DNA of 6,214 nucleotides from DASWKG01 sp036396755 (GTDB lineage: Bacteria > Actinomycetota > UBA4738 > CALAEC01), in assembly GCA_036396755.1 (NCBI GenBank), contig DASWKG010000039.1:1-6214 (forward strand). Reading direction: 5' to 3'. Shown here in pieces: positions 1 to 5,568 of the stretch. Within the stretch, counting starts at the first letter, position 1. The number at the start of each line of letters is the position of its first letter. The translations under genes were made by a program, and so were the position numbers. Under the pieces are notes generated by a model that saw only the letters and a program-made list of their open reading frames with translations, made no database searches and had not been told where the DNA came from.

Positions 1-1467
1 GCCGAGCTCGAGGCTCCACAGCTCCTCCGGCGGGCCCTTCAGCGGGTCCCGCACGTCGAAGGCGTGGAGGAACCCGGCGCAGTCTCCGAGGATCGCGACG
101 CCGTCGACGATGGCGGGCGACGACCAGGTGGGCGGAGGAAGGTCGACCTCCCACCGCAGCTTGCCGGTGGACCGGTTCACCCCGAGGAGGCGGCCGGTGT
201 TCGTCGGCACGATGAGCGCGTTCCGGTAGAGGGCCGGTGTCGCCCACAGGCCGCCCTCGGCGCCCTCGCCGGGCACGGGGATCGACCACACGAGCGGGTC
301 GCCCGGCTTCGAGGGATCGAGCTTCATGAGCTGGCCCACCTCGTCGGACCGCGAGTTGAACCGCTCCAGCTCGGAGGCGACGTACAGGAAGCCCTCGTCG
401 TCGATCACCACGGTGGCGTCGGTGTCGTCGCCCGTCCAGAAACGGAAGACGCGCTCGTGCTTCTGCTTGCCCTTCAGAACCCGGGAGACGTCCCAACCCT
501 GGACCAGCCCGCCCGAGTTCGCGAAGTAGACGACGCCATCGTGGAACGCCACCGAGCTCTCGATCGAGACCATCGTGTCGCCGATGGAAGAGAACAGCTC
601 GTCGTCGTAGCCGGGGACGAGCATCACGACCTCGGGATCGACGGTGACCTTCCCCGCCGAGTTGTAGTCGCGGTTCAGCTTCACGACGTAGAACCACGAG
701 TTCTCGCTGCCCTCGAGCAGGTAGTCGTCGATGACGAGCGGCGAGCCGTCCCAATCGTTGTTCCAGATCGGGTTCGGGGCCGTGTTGGCGTTCAGGCTCC
801 ACAGCTCGGCCAGCGCGTCGCCGCGGTCGGTGGCCAGGATGCGGAGGTTGTCGTCGCGCGAGCCGCTGTAGATGAGCGGGAAGCCGTCGGGGTCGCTGGT
901 CACGGTCCCCTTGATGATGTCGCCGGTGCGGAAGGGCTCCTTCACGTCCTCGCCGGTCTCGGCATCGACCACGTGCACCGCGTAGTCGTAGGCGCCGAAG
1001 CGCACCTCCGTCCGCTTCCTCACCTCCACCACGTTCGGCTGGCCCGTCCATCCGGTGCCGCACCACGTGCGGGTCTCGCCGCCCTCGGCGGACTCGCCGC
1101 ACAGACCGCCCGACACCGGGTACCGCCAGAGGATCTCGGGATCCCGTGGGACGGGGCCCTGCCCGTAGTAGGTGCGCGTCGCGTTGCCGCGGAAGGTGGT
1201 GAGGCCCTCGATGCCGGTGTTGATAGGCTCGGGGCCCGGCGGCGGGGTGGCGACCGGCGACGCGGCGGGCGTCGGCTCGGGCGACTCGGGAGTAGGCTCG
1301 GTGGCGTCGCCGCGCGGCCGGCCGGGCTCCGCCACCTCGTCCCCCTCGAACACGCCGAGGCGCCACGCGGCGGCCGCTCCGGCGAGGACGACGAGGGCGA
1401 CGACGAGCGCCGCGAACGCCGGGGGCCGCCGCGATCCCCACGCCTGCCGGTGACGTCCCGTCGTCAT
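1..1467 (-). CDS. Membrane-anchored PQQ-like beta-propeller protein (3' end beyond window)
   Basis: The frame is open from an ATG at 1467 to the left edge: 489 codons, no stop seen, so the C-terminus is missing. Residues 1-14 are basic (TGRHR, GSRR), about 15-36 form one hydrophobic helix (AFAALVVALVVLAG), and about 55-80 are a Pro/Thr/Ser/Glu-rich linker. This fits an N-in signal anchor holding an extracytoplasmic domain. From residue 90 (TTFRGNATRTYYG) come repeated propeller-blade motifs: WTGQPNVV, VDAETGEDV, WDGSPLVIDDYLL, SSVAFHDGVVYFA, WATPALYRNALIV, VNRSTGKLRWEV and WSSPAIVDGVAIL, at least six blades. The 'x-TG-x-LRWE' and 'SSPAI-DG' patterns are typical of PQQ_2/BamB-like repeats. Cys123 and Cys136 could form a disulfide. 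Family members range from scaffolds to quinoprotein dehydrogenases; I see no evidence for catalysis, so the function is open. It follows the 88-residue gene by 24 bases, probably in one transcript. No clear Shine-Dalgarno precedes the ATG. Confidence 0.88.
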   Translation of the reverse strand, partial: MTTGRHRQAWGSRRPPAFAALVVALVVLAGAAAAWRLGVFEGDEVAEPGRPRGDATEPTPESPEPTPAASPVATPPPGPEPINTGIEGLTTFRGNATRTYYGQGPVPRDPEILWRYPVSGGLCGESAEGGETRTWCGTGWTGQPNVVEVRKRTEVRFGAYDYAVHVVDAETGEDVKEPFRTGDIIKGTVTSDPDGFPLIYSGSRDDNLRILATDRGDALAELWSLNANTAPNPIWNNDWDGSPLVIDDYLLEGSENSWFYVVKLNRDYNSAGKVTVDPEVVMLVPGYDDELFSSIGDTMVSIESSVAFHDGVVYFANSGGLVQGWDVSRVLKGKQKHERVFRFWTGDDTDATVVIDDEGFLYVASELERFNSRSDEVGQLMKLDPSKPGDPLVWSIPVPGEGAEGGLWATPALYRNALIVPTNTGRLLGVNRSTGKLRWEVDLPPPTWSSPAIVDGVAILGDCAGFLHAFDVRDPLKGPPEELWSLELG

Positions 1468-1491
1468 GGGTCGATCGTAGACCGGCTGGGG

Positions 1492-1758
1492 TCAGTCCTC
1501 GGACGCGGCCGGGCGGCTCACGACCTGGAGCGCCCGGAGGCGGCGGAGCTCCATCACCGCCTGCTCGAACTCGACGGGGCTCCAGTCGTCGCGGACCAGC
1601 TCCAGCGTGTCGCCCGCGATGTCGGCCGGCTCGCCGGCGAAGTACTCGATGAGGAAGGCGCGGTGCTCGGACTGGCGGAGACGGAGGCGCAGCCCCGCCG
1701 GCGGGTCGAAGTCCACGATGGCCACGGTCGAGGGGCCGTCGAAGATCTCGAACCTCAT
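1492..1758 (-). CDS. Small protein of unknown function (88 aa)
   Basis: I do not recognise this family. From ATG 1758 it encodes 88 residues without signal peptide or membrane segment. The N-terminal half reads as beta strands (MRFEIFDG, STVAIVDFD, GLRLRLRQ, RAFLIEYFAG). Residues about 63-80 look helical and amphipathic (SPVEFEQAVMELRRLRAL), ending in a polar tail (PAASED). It is probably cytoplasmic. The frame is also open upstream to a TTG at 1833, which would add 25 residues (113 aa). I prefer ATG 1758 because the extra residues look like translated promoter DNA and lie downstream of no ribosome-binding site. Coding quality is good: biased GC third positions and plausible secondary structure. 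The next gene, the propeller protein, starts 24 bases after its stop, so the two are probably co-transcribed. Its start overlaps the stop of an 8-codon ORF (1781-1755). Confidence 0.65.
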   Translation of the reverse strand: MRFEIFDGPSTVAIVDFDPPAGLRLRLRQSEHRAFLIEYFAGEPADIAGDTLELVRDDWSPVEFEQAVMELRRLRALQVVSRPAASED

Positions 1759-1781
1759 CGGATCGGCCGGCGCGCGAACAT
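1755..1781 (-). other. Possible 8-codon upstream ORF overlapping the 88-aa gene start
   Basis: On the minus strand an ATG at 1781 opens MFARRPIR followed by TGA at 1757-1755. The stop shares four bases (ATGA) with the ATG at 1758 of the 88-residue gene, the usual geometry for translational coupling. A TAGGCT hexamer (1795-1790) ends 8 bases before this ATG, so a transcript could begin at or near it and be leaderless. This would explain how the 88-residue gene, which lacks a Shine-Dalgarno, is translated. The ORF is short enough to be chance. Confidence 0.2.
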
Positions 1782-1789
1782 GGAGCGTC

Positions 1790-1795
1790 AGCCTA
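1790..1795 (-). promoter_or_regulatory. Candidate -10 element for the leftward operon
   Basis: The minus strand reads TAGGCT here, matching the TAnnnT core of a housekeeping -10 box in GC-rich actinobacteria. It lies 31 bases upstream of ATG 1758 and 8 bases upstream of ATG 1781. I see no good -35 box at 16-19 bases. A second, weaker candidate on the same strand is CATACC at 1839-1834. Sequence pattern only. Confidence 0.35.
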
Positions 1796-1856
1796 CCGCG
1801 TGCCTCATCCGTCGTCTTTGGTCGCGTGCACAAAGGTATGGGCCCCGCGCTCGCCG

Positions 1857-1862
1857 TATCCT
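1857..1862 (+). promoter_or_regulatory. Candidate -10 element for a leaderless ilvD transcript
   Basis: TATCCT fits TAnnnT and ends six bases before the GTG at 1869, so transcription would start at or next to the first base of the start codon. The bases between are not purine-rich and hold no Shine-Dalgarno, as expected of leaderless mRNA, which is common in actinobacteria. No convincing -35 hexamer is seen. This site also supports GTG 1869 over upstream in-frame starts. Confidence 0.45.
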
Positions 1863-1868
1863 GGCCAC

Positions 1869-3539
1869 GTGAGCGACCCGCGGGTGCGAAGCCGCCGGGT
1901 CATCGGCGGCCTGGGAGGGGCACCGGCGCGGGCGATGCTCCGCGGGGCCGGGCTCTCCGACGACGACCTCGAACGCCCCCAGATCGGCATCGCCTCGTCG
2001 TGGAACGAGGTCACCCCCTGCAATGTGCACCTCGACGCCCTCGCGGCGGCCGTCAAGGAGGGGACGATCGAGGCCGGCGCGGTTGGGCTCACGTTCGGCA
2101 CGCCGGCCGTCTCCGACGCGATCGCGATGGGCCACGACGGCATGCGGAGCTCCCTCGTCTCGCGCGAGGTGATCGCCGACTCCGTGGAGGTGATGGCGCG
2201 GGCGGAGGGCTTCGACGGCCTCGTGCTCGTCGCCGGGTGCGACAAGTCCCTGCCGGGGATGGTGATGGCGGCCGCGCGCCTCGACCTCCCCTCGCTGCTC
2301 GTCTACGGAGGCAGCATCATGCCCGGCTCGTGGCACGGCGAGGACGTCACGATCCAGGACGTGTTCGAGGGCCTCGGCGCCGTGGAGGCCGGGAGGATGA
2401 CGGCCGCGGAGCTGGGCGAGCTGGAGCGCGTCGCGTGCCCCGGCGCGGGCTCGTGCGCCGGCATGTACACCGCGAACACGATGGCGTGCGCGATCGAGGC
2501 GCTCGGGCTGGCGCTCCCGGGTAGCGCGTCGCCGCCGGCGACCGCGCCGCGCCGCGCGGAGATCGCTCGGGCCTCGGGCGCCGCGGTGGTCGAGCTGCTG
2601 AAGCGCGGCGTCTCGGCCCGCGACGTCCTCGTCCCCGAGGCCTTCGAGAACGCGGCGGCGGCCGTCGCGGCGCTCGGCGGCTCCACGAACGCCGTCCTGC
2701 ACCTCCTTGCGATCGCGTTCGAGGCCGACGTCGACTTCGAGCTCTCGGACTTCGACCGGGTGGCGCGGCGAACGCCACACCTCGCCGACCTCCGGCCCGG
2801 CGGACGCTACGTGATGTCGGACCTCGACGCGGCGGGCGGCCTGCCCGTCGTGCTCCGCGAGCTGCTCGACGCGGGCCTCCTGCACGGAGACGCACCGACC
2901 GCCATCGGGCAGACGCTCGCCGAGTCACTGGAGGGCGTGGCGCGGGACACGAGCACCGACGTCGTTCGTCCGGTGAGCGCCCCGGCCGGACCGCCGGGGA
3001 GCATCGTCGCCCTCCACGGGACGATGGCCCCCGACGGCGCGGTGATGAAGGTCTCGGGGGCATCAACCACGACCTTCCGGGGACCGGCGCGCGTGTTCGA
3101 CTCCGAGGAGGACGCGTTCGAGGCGGTGACCGGGGGCACGGTGCAGCCCGGCGACGTGGTGGTCGTCCGCTACGAGGGCCCCCACGGGGGGCCCGGGATG
3201 CGCGAGATGCTCAAGGTGACCGCGGCGATCGTCGGGGCGGGGCTCGGCGAGCAGGTCGCGCTCGTCACCGACGGCCGGTTCAGCGGCGCGACGCGTGGGA
3301 TCATGGTCGGCCACGTGGCTCCCGAGGCGGCAGAGGGGGGGCCGCTCTCGGTGGTGGCGGACGGCGACCCGATCTCGATCGACGCGGAGGCCGGGGTCGT
3401 GCACCTCGAGATCCCCGAGGAGATGGTCGACGAGCGGCTCGAGCGCTGGTTCCCGCCCGCGCCGCGCTACACCACCGGCGCGCTCGGCAAGTACGCCCGG
3501 CTGGTCAAGAGCGCGTCCCGGGGCGCGGTCGTCTACTGA
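1869..3539 (+). CDS. ilvD: Dihydroxy-acid dehydratase, [2Fe-2S] type
   Basis: This cytoplasmic enzyme (EC 4.2.1.9) dehydrates 2,3-dihydroxy-3-methylbutanoate and its 3-methylpentanoate homologue to the 2-oxo acids that give valine, isoleucine, leucine and pantothenate. From GTG 1869 it has 556 residues, normal for the family. Both IlvD/Edd signatures are present: CDKSLPG (124-130) and ALVTDGRFSGAT (464-475). Cys51 (TPCN), Cys124 and Cys196 (GAGSCAGMYTANTM) match the three ligands of [2Fe-2S]-type IlvD. Lys126 is the position carbamylated to bind Mg2+, and Ser472 the proposed catalytic base. The end (GALGKYARLVKSASRGAVVY) is typical of the family, so the protein is complete. An in-frame CTG at 1800 would add 23 residues unlike any IlvD N-terminus. 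GTG 1869 is preferred because SRRVIGGLGGAPARAML aligns with normal starts and TATCCT sits just upstream. Phosphogluconate dehydratase (Edd) is a relative but is longer. No other ilv gene is in the window. Confidence 0.97.
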   Translation: MSDPRVRSRRVIGGLGGAPARAMLRGAGLSDDDLERPQIGIASSWNEVTPCNVHLDALAAAVKEGTIEAGAVGLTFGTPAVSDAIAMGHDGMRSSLVSREVIADSVEVMARAEGFDGLVLVAGCDKSLPGMVMAAARLDLPSLLVYGGSIMPGSWHGEDVTIQDVFEGLGAVEAGRMTAAELGELERVACPGAGSCAGMYTANTMACAIEALGLALPGSASPPATAPRRAEIARASGAAVVELLKRGVSARDVLVPEAFENAAAAVAALGGSTNAVLHLLAIAFEADVDFELSDFDRVARRTPHLADLRPGGRYVMSDLDAAGGLPVVLRELLDAGLLHGDAPTAIGQTLAESLEGVARDTSTDVVRPVSAPAGPPGSIVALHGTMAPDGAVMKVSGASTTTFRGPARVFDSEEDAFEAVTGGTVQPGDVVVVRYEGPHGGPGMREMLKVTAAIVGAGLGEQVALVTDGRFSGATRGIMVGHVAPEAAEGGPLSVVADGDPISIDAEAGVVHLEIPEEMVDERLERWFPPAPRYTTGALGKYARLVKSASRGAVVY

Positions 3540-3543
3540 GGGT

Positions 3544-3549
3544 TAGAGT
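3544..3549 (+). promoter_or_regulatory. Candidate -10 element for the kinase gene
   Basis: TAGAGT (TAnnnT) begins five bases after the ilvD stop. A start about seven bases downstream would leave a leader of roughly 9 bases before ATG 3566. A GGGGGGA purine run (3550-3556) could serve as a weak Shine-Dalgarno if transcription began earlier. The kinase may therefore have its own promoter as well as read-through from ilvD. No -35 box is clear, since that region is ilvD coding sequence. Confidence 0.3.
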
Positions 3550-3565
3550 GGGGGGAACATCCGCT

Positions 3566-4912
3566 ATGTCCCATGAGCCCGCGGGGGACCCCATGACACG
3601 CGACGCAGAGCCCGTCCGCAGGCCCGGCTCGCGCGACGCCGCCCGAGTCACCCCATCGGGCCCCGACGTCGAGCGGATGGGCGCCCTGGTGCGCTCCGAG
3701 CATTCGATGGTGGTCGTGCGCATCATCGCCGTGGCCTTCACGGTCATGCAGGTCGCGCTCTACTCCGACCGGCCGTTCCCGTCACCGTGGATCAAGGTGG
3801 CCGCCTTCGCCACCGCCGGCGTCCTCGCCGCCGGCATCGCGCTGACGTGGGTCGCCCTGCGAAGGGTCGACGGGTTCCTCCGCATCCGCACGCTGGCCAC
3901 GTGGACGCTGGCGCTCGACATCCTCGTGGCGTCGACCTACGTCTGGCTCTGGGTGTTCGACCCCGGCACGGCGATCTGGGTCGTCCTCTTCATCCTGCCG
4001 CTCGAGGCGGCGACCAAGTTCCAGCTCCGGGGCGCGCTCGCCGTGTGGGGCATCGTCACGCTGCTCTACATCGGGCGGGAGATCTACGGCGAGATGACCT
4101 ACGACGACTTCACGCTCCAGTGGAACAGCATCACCTTCCGTATGGGGATCGGCCTCCTGATCGCCCTCGTGGCCGGCTTCATGGCGCGGAACCTCACCGA
4201 GCAGCGCGAGGTCGTCGCCGAGGCGCTCGACGAGGCCCACCGCACGGACCGCCTGCGGTCCCGACTGGTCTCGACGCTGGCGCACGACGTGCGGGGGCCA
4301 CTTACCTCGATCCGCGGCGCCCTGCAGGTGGTGCTCAGACATCCCGAGCAGCTCGACGATCGCACGCGCATCGAGCTGCTCACGACCGCCGACCATCAGG
4401 CCCGGCGCTTGGAGCGGCTCGCCACCGACCTGCTCGACCTCGCGCGCCTCGAACGCGGGCGCCTCGAGCTGACGGTCACGCCGGTCCGGCTCTCGGAGGT
4501 GGTGGGCGAAGCCCTGAGCTACGTGGACACGCCCGAAGCGGTCCAGACGCGGATCGACGGCGCCATCGAGCTGCGGGCCGACCCCGGTCGTCTCGAGCAG
4601 ATCGTGGTGAACCTCGTCACGAACTCCCTCCGGTACGGCGCACCACCGATCGTGGTGGAAGCCGCGGCCAGCAACGGCCGGGTCGAGCTCTCGGTGAGCG
4701 ACCACGGGCCCGGCGTCCCGCAGGAGGAGCAGCAGGACATGTTCGAGCCCTTCCGCCTCGACCGCACGAGCGGATCGGTCGGGCTCGGCCTCGCGATCGT
4801 CAAGGCGCTCACGGAGGCGCACGGCGGCGGCGTCAGCTATCGGGACAACGAGCCCAACGGCGCGCGGTTCGTCGTGACGCTCCCCGTGGCGGGCCCGCCC
4901 GCGAGGCGCTAG
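3566..4912 (+). CDS. Membrane-bound sensor histidine kinase, six predicted helices
   Basis: Residue numbers assume ATG 3566 (448 aa). A polar N-terminus is followed by about six hydrophobic helices near 48-66, 75-98, 109-131, 134-150, 153-171 and 190-209, with only short loops and no large extracytoplasmic sensor domain. A linker (EQREVVAEALDEAHRTDRLR) leads to the HisKA dimerisation domain, with phospho-acceptor His240 in STLAHDVRGPLTSIRG. The ATPase domain has the N box (IVVNLVTNSLRYG, Asn349/Asn353), G1 (SDHGPGVP, Asp379), F box (MFEPF) and G2 (GLGLAIVK). All residues needed for autophosphorylation are present. The short-looped sensor suggests sensing within or near the membrane. GTG 3548 and ATG 3593 are alternative in-frame starts; 3566 is favoured by position after a G-rich run. 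It follows ilvD by 26 bases. No response regulator is visible on either side; its partner is unknown. The 3' end carries a possible recoding signal. Confidence 0.93.
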   Translation: MSHEPAGDPMTRDAEPVRRPGSRDAARVTPSGPDVERMGALVRSEHSMVVVRIIAVAFTVMQVALYSDRPFPSPWIKVAAFATAGVLAAGIALTWVALRRVDGFLRIRTLATWTLALDILVASTYVWLWVFDPGTAIWVVLFILPLEAATKFQLRGALAVWGIVTLLYIGREIYGEMTYDDFTLQWNSITFRMGIGLLIALVAGFMARNLTEQREVVAEALDEAHRTDRLRSRLVSTLAHDVRGPLTSIRGALQVVLRHPEQLDDRTRIELLTTADHQARRLERLATDLLDLARLERGRLELTVTPVRLSEVVGEALSYVDTPEAVQTRIDGAIELRADPGRLEQIVVNLVTNSLRYGAPPIVVEAAASNGRVELSVSDHGPGVPQEEQQDMFEPFRLDRTSGSVGLGLAIVKALTEAHGGGVSYRDNEPNGARFVVTLPVAGPPARR

Positions 4913-4938
4913 ACATCTCCGCCGAGCCGCCGCCTCGC
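4891..4938 (+). promoter_or_regulatory. Possible -1 frameshift signal or stop-codon stem-loop at the kinase 3' end
   Basis: Seen directly: heptamer GGGCCCG at 4891-4897 is phased as G GGC CCG in the kinase frame, the X XXY YYZ arrangement of -1 slippery sites. Three bases on, GCGAGGCG (4901-4908) can pair perfectly with CGCCTCGC (4931-4938), an 8-bp stem whose 22-base loop contains the rest of the TAG stop (4910-4912). A -1 shift enters the frame of the next gene without meeting a stop. Against it: the spacer is shorter than the usual 5-9 bases, GGGCCCG is not a well-known bacterial slip site, and GC-rich DNA makes such motifs easily by chance. Confidence 0.22.
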
Positions 4939-4956
4939 CGCGACCGAGCCGTCCTC

Positions 4957-5568
4957 TTGGCCACGGCCGCCCTCCTTGCCGCGCTGATCGGCGGACGGGC
5001 GGCCCTGCTGTCCTCCAGCGCATCGGACCTGTGGGGAAAGGCCGTCCGCGAGCAGGTCAAGAAGGCCGCGGCCACCGTCGAGCAGATCCGCTACATCTAC
5101 GTCGACCGGGCGCCGCTGATCTTCCGGACGCTGGGCGCGGAGATCCGCTCGGACGAGTTCCGGAGCGCGGCGGGGCGCGCGAGCGGGCTCGTCCGGTCTC
5201 ACCTCCTCGTCGAGGCCGAGGCGAACGACGCCCTCCGCGAAAGCCTTCTCGGGGCGGTCGAGGAGGCGGGAGACGAGCGATACCGCACCCCGACGGGCGG
5301 GTTCGACGTCGGGCTGCTGCTGGCCGACAGCTTCGCGTCGTACCAGGACCTGCTGGCCATCGACCCCGGGGCCACCCAGCTGCGGGGTGACCGGCTCAGC
5401 CGGCAGGCCGGCCTCGAGGTCGCCGCCACGATCCCCGTGGCGCTGGCCTTCCTCTTCGGCGCCCTGGCCCACGGGTACCCGCGACGGCGGCGGGGGCTCC
5501 TCGTGGCCGGCACCGGAGCGATGGCGATCGCCGTCCTGGCCGCCGTGGCGATCGAGGCGACCGCGTGA
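4957..5568 (+). CDS. Small three-helix membrane protein, start uncertain
   Basis: From TTG 4957 this encodes 203 residues. The layout is one N-terminal hydrophobic helix, a soluble mostly helical middle (about 20-150, SSSASDLWGKAVREQVKKAA onward) and two C-terminal helices (about 153-172 and 180-201) joined by a basic loop (YPRRRRG, cytoplasmic by the positive-inside rule). The pattern 'helix, ASDxW, charged helix, two helices' recalls DUF4337-like membrane proteins, a weak resemblance judged by eye. The start is a puzzle. TTG 4957 falls inside the first helix, leaving out the basic RRDR and AVL just before it. No in-frame ATG or GTG lies between the kinase 3' region and this point. ATC 4915, eight bases after GAGG, would give a well-formed N-terminus (217 aa); a frameshift from the kinase is another route. 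Its stop overlaps the next start by one base (TGATG), so the two are translationally coupled. Function unknown. Confidence 0.72.
   Translation: MATAALLAALIGGRAALLSSSASDLWGKAVREQVKKAAATVEQIRYIYVDRAPLIFRTLGAEIRSDEFRSAAGRASGLVRSHLLVEAEANDALRESLLGAVEEAGDERYRTPTGGFDVGLLLADSFASYQDLLAIDPGATQLRGDRLSRQAGLEVAATIPVALAFLFGALAHGYPRRRRGLLVAGTGAMAIAVLAAVAIEATA

Noticed and set aside
1468..1491. A terminator or promoter between the 88-residue gene and the propeller gene.
   Set aside because: Only 24 bases are present, with no hairpin plus T-run and no TAnnnT element placed to act as a promoter; co-transcription is simpler.
1800..1868. An upstream start that would lengthen IlvD by 23 residues.
   Set aside because: The added residues overlap the divergent promoter region and do not resemble an IlvD N-terminus; GTG 1869 fits the family length and the upstream TATCCT.
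64..1872. A 602-codon open frame on the plus strand across the left part of the window.
   Set aside because: It lies antisense to the propeller gene and the 88-residue gene. Its translation is low-complexity (Arg, Gly, Val, His, Glu) with no family motif, while the minus strand gives clear propeller repeats and a signal anchor.
1788..2885. A 365-codon open frame on the minus strand opposite ilvD.
   Set aside because: It is a GC-driven mirror of ilvD, whose frame has both family signatures and all cluster cysteines.
3787..4912. The part of a 593-codon plus-strand frame that overlaps the kinase gene.
   Set aside because: The translation there is Arg/Pro/Ala-rich without motifs, while the kinase frame shows every catalytic box. 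Only the part after about 4913 looks like real protein.
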